DNA of 64,000 nt, from contig OZ059898.1 of assembly GCA_964057225.1 (NCBI GenBank), positions 13,541,767-13,605,766 of the forward strand, read 5' to 3'. The notes under the pieces were generated by a model that saw only the letters and a list, made by a program, of their open reading frames with translations, had not been told where the DNA came from and searched no databases. The stretch comes from Auanema rhodensis. Taxonomy: Eukaryota; Nematoda; Chromadorea; Rhabditida; Rhabditidae. Positions 47,562-59,300 of this stretch are shown in pieces. The translations under genes were made by a program, and so were the position numbers. The first letter of the stretch is position 1; each line of letters starts with the position of its first letter.

Positions 47562-49428
47562 ATGTTGTCTATACCATTTCTGAACAAATTTATAAATACG
47601 GTGAAAAGGCAAGAGGTATATTTATCTCAGATTCTTCGTTTTTATAATTTGTTACATAGGTTGCCGATTCCGTCGATTATCTCAATTATTATGTTACTAC
47701 TATGATGCTGGCCTTTTTCTCCTTGGCCATTTCTGCCAAGCAATACTTTGGATCTCCAATCCAATGCTGGGTTCCTAACGAATTCAGAGGTTTTTAGAAA
47801 TAAAAACTTTTTTCCTTACTTTATGTTGATGTATAGGTGGATGGGAGAAATATGCTGAAGACTATTGCTTCATCGCTAACTCGTACTATGTTCCATTCTC
47901 CGAGGAAAATATGCCTGGACATGATGAAAGACGTGATCAAATCAGTTATTACAGATGGGTTCCAATTATGCTTGCCATACAGGTATTGTGGTTTTCGAAT
48001 CATATCCTTATTTCTGATCCTTTAGGCTATTTTCTTCTATCTCCCTAACTGTATTTGGAACATACTCCATCAGCAAACTGGTATGCGTTCTAGTTGTTTG
48101 CTTTATCGTACCTCTATAAATCTTCAGCTATTAACCCAAGAGCTTTCCTTTCCGAAGCCGAAAGAATAAAGAGTATGAATGGTGATCAAAGAGAGAAAGA
48201 ATTAACTGGTCTTGCCAATTATTTCATGGATACTGTATCTGTTTTCGGAACTTCCGATTACAACCGTGCTGTAAGAACTGAAGTATATGAACATTTAAAT
48301 TATCAATTTTTATTTGCAGCTTAAGACAACCCCACGAAGTGGATATAATGCTATGTATCTTTACCTTCTTGTTAAGGCTAGCTATGTCTTCAACATTTTT
48401 ATGCAAATCATTTTGTTGAATCATTTCTTAGGAGAGGATTATCTTCACTGGGGCTACCAGGTAAGCTCTTTCGTTATCTTCTGTCTCTAATCCATTTCCA
48501 GGTCGCTGCCAATATCCTCCAAGGACATGAATGGGCTGAGTCCGCTGTTTTCCCACGTGTTATTATGTGTGATTTCACGGTAATTTTTCTTGATCAGATA
48601 TGACATTTTGCATTTATATATACAGATTCGTCGTCTGGGAAACCAACAAAAGCATACTGTGCAATGTGTAATCATGATGAACATGATTAACGAAAAACTT
48701 TATCTTCTCCTCTATTTCTGGTTCTTGTTCTTGCTTGCTGCCACCCTTATTAACTTCTTTTACTATCTTGTTACAATGATGGTCCCAAGCCTTAGAGCCA
48801 GATTAGTTGTCATTAAGATGAACGGACAAAGAAAGGTTTGAAATGAAAACACAAAAAAAATTTATTTTATCTTTAGAAGGGTAATATGTACCGTAAGCGT
48901 GATGTAGATCGTTTTGTTGCTGAATGCTTGCACCCCGATGGAGTTCTCCTTATCCAGTTCTTGAAGGAACACGCTGGAGGACGAGTGGCCTTTGAGCTGA
49001 CCAACAAACTTCTTGACTTATACACTACCCAAGAGGTAGGACCTGACTATAAAGTACGTGCTTTCGGCGGTCATACATAGCTGCCCGATTGCAGACGTAG
49101 ATGTAATGTATGTGAAATCGAAACATGATACTTCTTTGTTTAGAGCTTTTCTGACGATTCGATTGAGAAGCACCCAAATTCCCCTCTCATTGAGAAGTAC
49201 ATGCGTCCTCCCCACTATCACTTTCCCGAGAACAAGGTAAGCTATCCTTTCAATGAGTTCATGGAAACGACAAACTATTGTCAGCAGCCCTATTATCCCA
49301 ACATTGTCAACAAGGCCTTTGAGAATGCTCCCACAATGGAAGATTTCATCGATGGTGCAACCCTTAGAGTAGGCGATCGCAAATCTTCTTCTCCCAAGGA
49401 GTCCAGAAGTAGCCCCACTGAAGTTTAA
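47562..49428 (+). CDS. Innexin (gap-junction subunit)
   Basis: Four-pass gap-junction protein. Starts [20 protein letters not shown]1 is [17 protein letters not shown]. The first extracellular loop has paired cysteines in [13 protein letters not shown] and [14 protein letters not shown]. The innexin signature YYQWVPF appears as YYRWVPIML at the start of TM2 ([14 protein letters not shown]). TM3 is [19 protein letters not shown]. The second loop has [15 protein letters not shown] and [11 protein letters not shown]4 is [20 protein letters not shown]. The cytoplasmic tail is Ser/Glu-rich and ends SPTEV, TAA at 49426-49428, a possible PDZ-binding terminus. Which inx paralogue it is cannot be settled by eye. 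Introns are short throughout. Confidence 0.95.
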
Positions 49429-51589
49429 GTCTTAGACCACGTTGTCTTAGCAGAGAATATACGATGTTATTTCTTATCATCAGGTTTTAGTGCGTATTCT
49501 AAGTTTTTAAATTAGTATAAAGTACGCTATCTCATTCTGTTGGTCTCCTAATTTTAATATTAGCGTCACTTTAATATTTCGTTATAATAAGATTTTCTTC
49601 TACTTCTTCAATCTTATATCATTCATAATTTGTTCAAGCTTAAGTTTTTATTCACGCCCTGCTCTGCTCTTCATCGGAATATATTTGAGTCTCCATATCT
49701 TCTTGTTCTTTCTCTCATATGTATGTTCCAGTATTGTATCCCTTCATACGAGTCTTTTTCGTAATGCCTTTCATATATATTTATCAATTATGAAATAAAT
49801 TGTTTCTCATTACTTTGATCAATGGATTATATATGCATGTTCGGAACCACCAACGACATTACATAATTGCATCTTTAGCATAAACCGAAGATGAAGGGAA
49901 ACATGCTTGCCACCCTATTGATTTCATACTCAAAGCAGCAATGCTTATGTGGTATGCGGGTAGGTTTAGTCTTCATCAGAATACGTTTACAATTGTCTTG
50001 GATATGCTGTTCTTTCATTCTATTAATCAAATTTCGTCATCCAGTTCTAAGCCTTTTATACTTGCCACACGGCTTATCTGTTTCCTATTAATGTTTGTTT
50101 CACAATTTCAGATTGTTGCGGCTAAGTCAGTTGTTTCGATTTTTTAAATTTTCTGCCATGACCAGTCATGAAATCGATTTCTCACTCAACATTTAAAAAC
50201 TTTATAGAGAGTATCTTATATATTACTATGTCTAAACTGAATGAAACGGAAAAATGCTAAGTTACTGAATTTAGTTTTTTTTTTACTCAAATTTGTTGGC
50301 TAGTTCATAACTTTCAATGGAGTTTTCTATTTATCTTTCATCCTTCATCTTGTTCCTCAAGTTTAAATTGTTTTTTTCGCCCAACTTTCTCAGCTTATAC
50401 TCTTCTTTCATAGTAAAGTGTCTGTGAGCTAAATGCTGGTATAAAAGAGAAAGTTGTCGATAGCATTACATATTTTCTCCAGAGATTTTTGAGCTTTGAA
50501 TTGAGTGTATATTCATTTACTTTCTGCATATCAAGCATTTCATTTTACTTCTGGCTGTTCATTTCTAATCACCCATATTAACAACTACATTAATGGATCT
50601 AATACTAATCTTCTATTTACTTCCGTTTAGAATTTTCTCGATATTTCGTGATTGATGTTGCAATGAAAAGTATAACTCCCATCCGGTTTCAACGAATTAT
50701 CATCAAATTACACGACGTATTCCACAAAAAAACGGCATAATCATCAAAAAACTGAGAGCTATCCATTTTCGAAATTAAAAAAACGACTTTACATTCATTT
50801 CGTTCTTCATTTTTGTGAAGTTTGAATAAACTGAAAATAGAGTTCATACAACTTTAAACGTCAGCTCAAGCTTTCTTAAATTTTGTTCGCTTTCTTTTTC
50901 TCTGCTCAGACCATTAAACTCTTTTGCTATTGAACGAAGAGCTTCAGAGCATGTTTGTACTACATAAATAGGTTTTTACATCTGTCTTTCTTGTGTACTC
51001 ATACCTTATAACTATACACATATTTATCTCTTTATTTATATAGCATTTTCAAAACTTATCTTGTTTATTTGGCCGTCATATATTGTTGCAATTCATAGCG
51101 ACAATAAACAGAGATAATTGTGATTGGATTTGATGTATCCGGTTCTATGGATTATTGATTATTTTAAAAAACGTATGAAGAACTTAACTCTTATTTCTGA
51201 AAATATATTTGCCGCTATATGTGATATTACACCTCGCCATCGAACAACCGCTCATCACCGCCTGCTCAAAAGAAATTAATGCCGAACGATTCAAACATCA
51301 CGTGCCACGTAGCAGATGCGTGTTACGTGAAAATTCGCATATTTCTTTGAGATTTGGTGAGAGAATACTTCTGCCCGATCTCTAAACTGATCTTCGTACA
51401 TTCGGATGTAAATACTCCAGTTCTTCAATGCGATCTAACCTCTCAACTGCTTAAGCGAAATATAAAAAAAATTGAGTGCGCTAATTGCATTGTTCGTTAT
51501 TATTAATTGCTCAAAATTTTTTTCATTACCAAGTAGATAGTTCACATTGCAGATTTCTGTTCAAGAGCTTTTCAACGTTCACTTAAAAA
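49429..51589. other. Intergenic region, 3' side of innexin and 5' side of adenylate kinase
   Basis: About 2.2 kb of AT-rich sequence. Long 3' UTR-like T-rich stretches follow the innexin, and an AATAAA occurs near 49794 (ATGAAATAAATTG). A possible tiny spliced frame begins at 49890 (see findings). No repeat family or RNA gene was recognised. The region ends with a likely 5' UTR of the adenylate kinase. Confidence 0.55.
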
Positions 51590-52747
51590 ATGGTAGTTTT
51601 TAAATTTTAAATGAATATCAAACACGGCTCAATACTTAGGCTCCAATTGAGAGAAAAAACATTGATTTGGCTCCATTGAAGAAAGCTAATGTTCCCATTT
51701 TCTTCATTGTTGGAGGTCCAGGATCTGGAAAGGGTACTCAGTGTGAAAAGATTGTAGCCAAATATGGATTAAGTCATCTTTCCTCCGGGGACCTTCTGAG
51801 GTAAGAAAAAATATCAACAACCAACAGTCAAAAGCTGTTCTGTTTTTGAAAACCCATTGGATGTAATGCCCAAAAAGCGGCTTCCGGAGAGAAATTACTT
51901 TTTCTATTCAACAAAATCCCTGTAATAGAATTTACATTTTTCAGAGACGAGGTTAAATCAGGTTCTCCTCGCGGTGCCCAATTGACCCAAATCATGGAAG
52001 CCGGACAACTTGTTCCTTTGGTTCGTTTCGGAATACGATATAATCACCCTCCTTATGTTGACCGAGATTAATTGTTTTTCGTAAATATGCATATGTTTAT
52101 TCTAGACACATAGAGAATAACTTAAACAAAAAAGGGTTGAAAATTGAAAACCAATACTCGAAATGATTGTAGGAGGTTGTCTTGGATCTCATCAAGGAAG
52201 CTATGCTGAAGGCTGTTAATAACGGCAGCAAAGGTTTCCTCATCGACGGTTATCCAAGAGAAGTAAGCCAAGGGGAACAATTCGAAAAAGAGGTAACAAC
52301 TGGCAACTCTATACTTCTGTATTTAATTATTTTATAGATTCAAGAAGCCAAGTTGGTTCTCTTCTTCGATGTTGCAGAGGAGACTCTAGTCAAGCGTTTG
52401 TTAAAGAGAGCAGAGACCAGGTATCATTTTCATATAAATATTTTGAAGATAATAATCACATTGAATGATACGAAAAGAAAATTTAATTGACGACGTCTAA
52501 ATTTAATTTTGAATTTTAAGTGGCCGCGCCGATGACAATGCCGAAACAATCAAGAAAAGACTTCATACCTTCACCACAGCTACCGCTCCCGTTGTTGACT
52601 ATTATCACTCAAAGGGAAAGCTTGTAAAGGTATAGTTTGTAGATTGTGTTCAATAATACTGAACATGTTCAGATCAATGCTGAAGGATCTGTTGATAGCA
52701 TCTTTGAGATTGTTACTCAAAACTTGGATAAGGCTGTTGCTAACTAA
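51590..52747 (+). CDS. AK1: Adenylate kinase 1 (cytosolic, short form)
   Basis: Catalyses ATP + AMP = 2 ADP. The first coding exon consists of the start codon alone (51590-51592); the intron runs 51593-51639 and translation continues [19 protein letters not shown]. The P-loop is [11 protein letters not shown], followed by [20 protein letters not shown]-site residues lie in GQLVPLEVVLDLI and [17 protein letters not shown]. The short LID ([19 protein letters not shown]) marks the AK1 class rather than AK2. It ends [13 protein letters not shown] at 52745-52747. Introns include about 130 bases at 51801-51944 and about 150 bases at 52020-52172. All catalytic Arg and Asp positions I can check are present. 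Confidence 0.95.
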
Positions 52748-53123
52748 ATAGATTGTGCATAGTGAGAAATGTTTGTAAAAGATAAATATTTTTATTAAAG
52801 AGATGAAAGTATAGACCATCTATCATATCTCAAGATATGGTTGAATAAGGAAGGTTGCGTAGAAAAAGGTCGAGATTCGATAAACTTGGTATTCCGATCT
52901 ACCTAACTAAAATATTTAAGCTCTGTGATAATAGAATTATAAAATAAACAATTAACAAAGTCTAACATTGGAAAAGATAACAACTTCACGTAGTAAGTAC
53001 TTAATCTCAAAATGATAAGATAACCAGAGTGTAAAAAAGATTTGATGTAAACGTAAGAGATTGCATCACTCACTTCAGTGAAAACAGGTTGTATTTTTAA
53101 AAATAATGAGGAGAAAGTACGAA

Positions 53124-53154
<31 letters not shown>

Positions 53155-53187
53155 TTATCGAGAACAGTATAATGAGATTTTTCGAAC
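52748..53187. other. Convergent 3' intergenic region with GA microsatellite
   Basis: About 440 bases between the stop codons of adenylate kinase (+) and the copper transporter (-). It contains a (GA)n-rich microsatellite at about 53121-53154 and an ATTAAA at 52794. Nothing else was recognised. Confidence 0.65.
53121..53154 (+). repeat. GA/GAAA microsatellite
   Basis: Alternating GA units with two AA interruptions, over about 34 bases. It lies in the 3' UTR region downstream of the copper transporter on the minus strand, where it reads as a CT repeat. Confidence 0.9.
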
Positions 53188-54182
53188 TTAGTGACAGGCG
53201 TCAGCAGCGAAACTGTCCGCTGCTTCATCAAATGAACTGTTCAGCTTGAGTACAGCAAATATCCAATGACCAAAGCCAGCGCCGAGGATTACAGCAGCAG
53301 CTATAGAAATAGTGTAAGATGGAGCGGAGTGAGAGAAAAAAAAGAAACTTACTTAGATAGTTGTTGTAGGTCATAACAATAAGCATCAACCAGTATGCTA
53401 GAATAAGTTGGGTGATATAGAGGAAAGCTTCAATGAGACGATCGAGTGAAAATGCGTCAGAAGCAGTGAAAGGACTAAAAGACCGTTTTTAATAAAATAA
53501 GGAAAAAAACATTTTGAATACCTAGAACGATTTACAGTCAGCCGTCGAGATGGTGGTGTAGTGGTTGGATTGTAAACATCTTCCTGAGAACAATGATTGT
53601 GTTGTAGGGGAGCCTATATAAAATGGTGAGATACAATGTATAAAGCAAAAAGTACCTTTTCAACTTCGGAAAGTAGTACAGCATTCTGCTTGGGAATCTT
53701 AGCTTGAGCAGATTGCTTCATCTGCAGATACACTCTAAACCATTTCAACCCTTCATAAGCAGCCCCCATAATAAATATAGCAATGCATGACCAGAGCATT
53801 CCTAAATTAGCTTTTCCATATATATATATGACGTATAAATGTATTATACCTATCCAAGTCTCTGTCCTCCAGAAATCAAAAAGAATCACTTCTTCAAATC
53901 CTCCGTGGAACCACATTTTCATCATATGGCCAGCATGAGCGTCATGTCCAGCGTGAGCGTCATGTCCTGCATGAGCACTATGATCCATAGCATCTATAAA
54001 GGTGTTATCGTAAAAATAAAGAGAAAGATATAAAATAACATACGATTATGATGAGCATGAGCATCGTGGCCCGATAAAATAGGATTAGAATCTGTCAATG
54101 AATCTAAGAAAGCGTCGACAGAAGCCGAAATGTTATTTGGATCAACAGATGCATGATGTCCATGATGCTGGCTATGATCCAT
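53188..54182 (-). CDS. CTR-family high-affinity copper transporter (SLC31 type)
   Basis: Trimeric copper(I) importer of the plasma membrane or endosomes. The start MDHSQHHGHHASVDPNN at 54182 follows the acceptor-like AATTTAG. The N-terminus is His- and Met-rich with tandem HAGHDA units (about 53925-53985) leading to HMMKMWFH, the extracellular copper-binding and first-TM entry motif. TM1 is TWIGMLWSCIAIFIMGAAYEGLKWFRVYL. A cytoplasmic loop with Lys, Gln and Pro follows. TM2 is FLYITQLILAYWLMLIVMTYN, containing the spaced Met residues typical of the pore. TM3 has AAVILGAGFGHWIFAV with the family's GxxxG packing motif. It ends AADSFAADACH, TAA at 53190-53188, retaining a Cys-His end like those that hand copper to chaperones in this family. 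Confidence 0.93.
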
Positions 54183-54494
54183 GGCCTAAATTTTTTTATT
54201 AGTTCCCAATTAAAATTTAAAAAATATTACGAGAAACAACAAGAATCATATGCAACAGAATTAAAAAATGTGAAAGAAAATCAAAAAGATCAAACCATAC
54301 AAAATGGAAAACCCAATTAGTACTAGTATATGCATATAAAGCAACTATAAATTAATTTGGCAATGCTATATATATATACATATATATATCACAGAATCTT
54401 CACCAGTTATCAAAATATCAGTTTTTTGAATATACTAAACCCATATTAATAGTCGATATCATGTATTAAAATGCCCTATGTTAAATATTTTTGC
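54183..54494. other. Interval between apy-1 and the copper transporter
   Basis: About 310 bases between two minus-strand genes. It is AT-rich with TATA repeats at 54368-54390 and has no coding potential. The spacing would allow downstream trans-splicing of the transporter, but it is longer than in the rps-8 cluster. Confidence 0.5.
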
Positions 54495-56105
54495 TTAGAT
54501 AAAAGCTAGTCCTTCAAATTTATAGGAGCCAGGCAAAGTTGTATCATTCATAACAACAACTCCAGTAGTATCAAAAACTGTTATGTGGCTAGCAGTAGAT
54601 TTACCACCCTGAAAACATATTTTGCTCAATTCAAATTGGAAAGGAGACGAAAGGAACGTACAATCTCTTCACTTTTCAGAGCTACAATGAGCTCATCTTG
54701 AGTGTCGGGGATAAACTGGAAGGCACTAAACCCGCGAGTTCCTTCATATATTCCTGGTCCCACTCGGATCATAGAAATCGTATTCTAAACCGATAATTAT
54801 AGACGATAGAAGTCTATATGACTTACAAAATGTTCATCAGCGGATATCAACATGTTAGTTCCCCGCTTTTCATCAGCTTCGTCATTATAAGCGCTAGTGG
54901 AAGCACGACGGGGAAGGAAAAACCATTTACTAAAACAGAATAAATCAATCAGATTAACTGCTGAAAATGAAAATAAGATAATAAACTATACTTACTTATG
55001 AATATCACTCCATTGAACGGACTCGTGAACCATATACCCAGGTGGTGAAATTCCACACTCTTGTCTTAGCTAATGCACAGAACAGATAAGGTTAAAACGT
55101 GCAAAACACTAACTTTTCTATAGTTATCAGCCCAGTTGATATGACGCACTCGCCCAGTTCGATCAACAACCTTAACCCACATTGGGTGATCGTTAATGAA
55201 TACTCCTTCATTATTGGTCCATTCCTTGCCAAGTCCACCTATCCAAAGTTCCTCATTCTTAACTGTCATCCATTCCCCCTGACAAGCTCGATTTTTATAA
55301 AATAGTAAAGTCAAAACAAACCTTGAGCGGCTTTGTCTGATGACCAGGGCCGTCGTTGAGAAAAACCCAGGGAATTGCCTCATTGTTGTCAATCTTAAAT
55401 GGCAATTCTAACCTGAGTAAAATCACAAAGCAACCTCATATATCAGCCCTGTTCTATCATCAATTGTTAAAAGGCGGTGATTGAAGACCACCAAGTCGGA
55501 GAGCTCCATGGCACGTCCTCCAGTAGAAATTTGAGTGGTCAACTGAACATCGTCATTCGTTGACTTCCATTGAATACGTGCCTCCCTTTTATCAGGTGTG
55601 TACTAAATTCTTACATCGGCATAGATAACTTCGAACGACATACAGACAAGAATCCAGTTTTGAAAATACTATACCACTTCTCGTTCTTTTTGCTTTCTTG
55701 ATCTAAATCGGTTACGACTCCTATTCTGAATACTTTTGTTCCATCCACTCTGGTCTAAATTAAGAAAAAAGTGAAATACAGAAATACTAAAAGCCACGTT
55801 TCCCTACCTCTGGCTGGCTCAGCGGTTCAGAGTTATATGGCCCCCCGGTCAATGCTTCGAGTTCTCTCAGATAATATTGAAGTTTAAAGAATGATAAACC
55901 AAGGACACACAATAAAATAATAGTAATAGCCTCAAATGAAAAAGTTAGAAATGTAATATATGAAATATCTTACATTACTATGTCTTCCTAAGCAACGTTT
56001 CGTAGAGCGATTATGCAAAAAGGGAGCAGAAGGTAAACGTTCTTCAATTAAAAGTCTAGTGTTATTCTCCATTGATCCACTTGATGGAGATCTGCGAATT
56101 CTCAT
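54495..56105 (-). CDS. apy-1: Calcium-activated nucleotidase / apyrase (CANT1 type), Golgi/ER type II membrane protein
   Basis: Hydrolyses UDP and GDP to help nucleotide-sugar exchange and ER folding. The start is MRIRRSPSSGSMENNTRLLI at 56105, or the internal Met at 56072. The N-terminus is cytoplasmic, then a single anchor TIILLCVLGLSFFKLQYYL. The catalytic beta-propeller follows: FRIGVVTDLDQES, EARIQWKS, GGRAMELSDLVVFNHRLL, IDDRTGLIYE, IPWVFLNDGPG, LKGEWMTVKNEELWIGGLGK, EWTNNEGVFIN, MWVKVVDRTGRV, PPGYMVHESVQWSD, KKWFFLPRRAST, RGTNMLISADEHF, ALKSEEIGG. It ends SYKFEGLAFI, TAA at 54497-54495. The calcium- and nucleotide-site motifs of CANT1 are all conserved. It is divergent from daf-15 across about 254 bases. 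Confidence 0.95.
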
Positions 56106-56359
56106 TAAAAAATATCTAAATTTTCACAAATAATCATAGTTAAGACAGTACAACGAAATAGGAATTGATATAACAGTCAGACCAAATTGCCACGAAAAGC
56201 TCGTTTGCATGAAAATATCGGGTCAAAGACAACAGTGTATGCTCGTGACCGGAGATCTCCTGGAATTCTTTTGATAATATTTTGAACTTTATAGTTTTAG
56301 ATTAAAACAATTAAAAATACTTAATCTTAAATTTTTTTTAATATAGATTATTAGTTAAC
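56106..56359. promoter_or_regulatory. Short divergent promoter region of apy-1 and daf-15
   Basis: Only about 254 bases separate the two start codons, so both promoters and 5' UTRs must share it. It is AT-rich, with GATATAACAGTCAG and several T-runs, and it ends in AGATTATTAG-TTAAC before the daf-15 ATG. No specific factor site was identified. Confidence 0.5.
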
Positions 56360-59300
56360 ATGCGAATACGTAAAATATCATGTAACGCCAAAGTAGCAAG
56401 TGAATTAGAAGTCCTACAGGTTTGTATCAGATAGTATAATAATTTACATACCTTTTTAGAAACCGGAAAGGTTAGTTTCACGTTATTTTCAAGAACCCAG
56501 ACATACTGAAGAAATTATTGGTGCTAAGGAGGACAGTGAAGAGAAGGAAGTATGGTGAGAGAAACTTGTATTTTCGCGGATTTAGTATGGCTTCAGGAAA
56601 AAATATACGAAAGATCGCATGAGAACTGTGTCTGTAGCATTAGTGTTTTGTCTACACATCGGGATAGATCCCCCGGATATTGGACAAAAACCAGAAAATC
56701 ACGCTCGTCTTGAGGGATGGGTAGATCCTTTTGCTTGCCATCCATCTCGGGCAATAGTAAAAATCACACAATCAGTGCAGAAGAGCTATGAGCGATGGCA
56801 ACCAAGAGCACGGTATATAAATTTTTTGAGCTTATATTTTAGTTAAATTCCAGATATAAAATCGCTTCCGATCCTACCACGGACGATGTTCGTAAATTGT
56901 GCCTTAGCATGCGAAGAAATGCTAAGGATGAACGTGTGCTGTTTCATTACAATGGACACGGCGTTCCCAAGCCAACTCCCAATGGAGAAATTTGGGTTTT
57001 CAATAAGACATTTACTCAGGTTTGCTATCATATTATGTCATATAAAATTTTTAATTGATCATAATTTTTAGTACATTCCGTTGTCTATTTTTGATTTGCA
57101 AACATGGATGGAATGGCCAGCCATTTATGTTTGGGACTGCTCTTCAGCAGAAACTATTATTAACTCCTTTAATCGTTTTACAGAGGACCACAACAAGTAA
57201 ATTGAACAATTTCATGTAATGAAAATACATATTTGCTTTTAGTGAATGGTTCAAAGAGTTCCATAACCACCAAGAATCTTGTGGACATCCTCTTCCTATT
57301 ATCACTTCTAACATGACTATTGAAGAACAAGCAGCGGCACTGCGTTTTAAGAAAAAACCAAAATATGAGGTTTTGTTTTTTTGTAAAATATATATTAAAT
57401 CATGTCTTGTTTAGAATTGTATCCAATTAGCCGCATGTCGAGTGAATGAAAAACTTCCGATGACGCCCGGATTACCAGCCGATTTATTTACTTCTTGTTT
57501 AACCACTCCAATTCAAACAAGCATATTATGGCAAGTTTATTATTCATTTTCATATATGCATTTTCTTATTTTTAGGTATATTATTAGAACAGGGCGTAGA
57601 AAAGACTTTCCTGATACTTTTATTGAGGAAATACCAGGAACAATAGGCGATAGAAAAACTCTTTTAGGAGAGTTGAACTGGATTTTCACAGCTATTACTG
57701 ATACAATCGCATGGAGTACATTACCTAAGGAGGATTTTCAGAGATTATTTAGACAGGTTTTATTCTTTTAGATTGTATTATATAAGTTTTATAAATTGAA
57801 GGATTTGTTATTAGCATCATTATTTCGAAGTTTTATTTTGGCTGAAAAGATTATGGGAGAAAATGGCTGTGGTATGTGATTTTAAGTTAACCTCAAATGA
57901 TGTCATGGTTTAGGAGTTGTTTCATCTCCCGCACTTCCATCAACTTCCGATCACCCGCTATGGGAGTCTTGGGAATATATCTTGGATTTGACTGTAAATT
58001 ATATGTACAACCAATTGGTATTGTCCAGAGAAGTTAATGTACATAAAATTGGAGAAAAGGGATCCGATCTAATCTTTGCCGGCAGCACATTTGTTCCTCT
58101 AGACAGTATATACAGTTTAGATAAAGTTGAAACATTATAATATTTTAGGTTTAACGGATTACAGTGGCATTCTCGATGGAGCGATTGAGATGCAACATAA
58201 TTGGTTCTTTGTTGAGCAGTTACGAGCATTTGAGGTTTATAAACTTGAGTCAGATTGTGGTTGATTTTGACTTTCAGGTTTGGCTCGATTATGGATCTGA
58301 ACGACATAAACCTCCTATGCAACTGCCCATTGTTCTTCAAGTTCTTTTGAGCCAGGTATTTCACGCTTATTAATTGATGGTTACATTTTGGTTCAGGCTC
58401 ACCGATTGAGAGCTTTGGAGTTGTTAAGTAAATTCCTAGACTTAGGTCAATGGGCTGTAGTACACGCTTTATCTGTTGGCATTTTCCCATATGTTCAAAA
58501 GCTGCTTCAGAGCCATTCTAGAGAACTAAGACAATGGCTCGGGTTTATTTGGGCAAAAGTAGTTTTCTTAATTTTAATACAGTTGTTATTACCATTTTAT
58601 TTAGATTTTGGCTGTAGATCCAAGTTGTCAAACTGAATTATTTAAAGAAAATGGAGATGATAGAATGGATAGTCATAAGCCTAAAGCTCCTCTTAGGTAG
58701 AACAAGTGCAGTATTTTATAATGTACTTGGTATTTCAGATATCACTATTTTATGCAAGTAATGAATGATACAGAGACTACTACTCGTCAGAAAATAGTTC
58801 CTGCTTTTATTTTAGCTATGCTTTTCCATAATAACTATAGGTATATTACATATTCAAATCATTTAAATGCTTTCCTTCCAGAACTGCTCAAGAGAATTTA
58901 ACAGAGAAGGGTTATGTCAATTTATGTACAGAATTGTTAGGAGAATGTAAAAAAGAAAAGTGCCGTTTGTTGAAACTTTGGATATTAATTGGCCTCGGCC
59001 GTCTTTGGGCCGACTTCAATGAAGCTAGATGGCAGGCTATTCGCTTGGGTGCTTTCAATAAGGTTTTATTTTGATGATTAACCCGCACCATTTATAAACA
59101 TTCTACTTTAGGTCGTGGAAGAGTTGGACGATGTTACACCTGATGTTAGAGCAGCGGCCGTTTATGCTTTAGGATGTCTTATTAAAAACAGCTCTCAAGA
59201 CAATGAGCATGCCGCAACTGTTAGTATTATCAATATCATAACCTTAATTTGTGATCATGATTAGGTTGACCAAGAACTATGCGACGAGTTGTGCCAGAAA

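Noticed and set aside
57999-58490. 163-codon open frame on the minus strand
   Set aside because: It is antisense to Raptor exons whose plus-strand frame is clearly conserved, and its composition is not protein-like.
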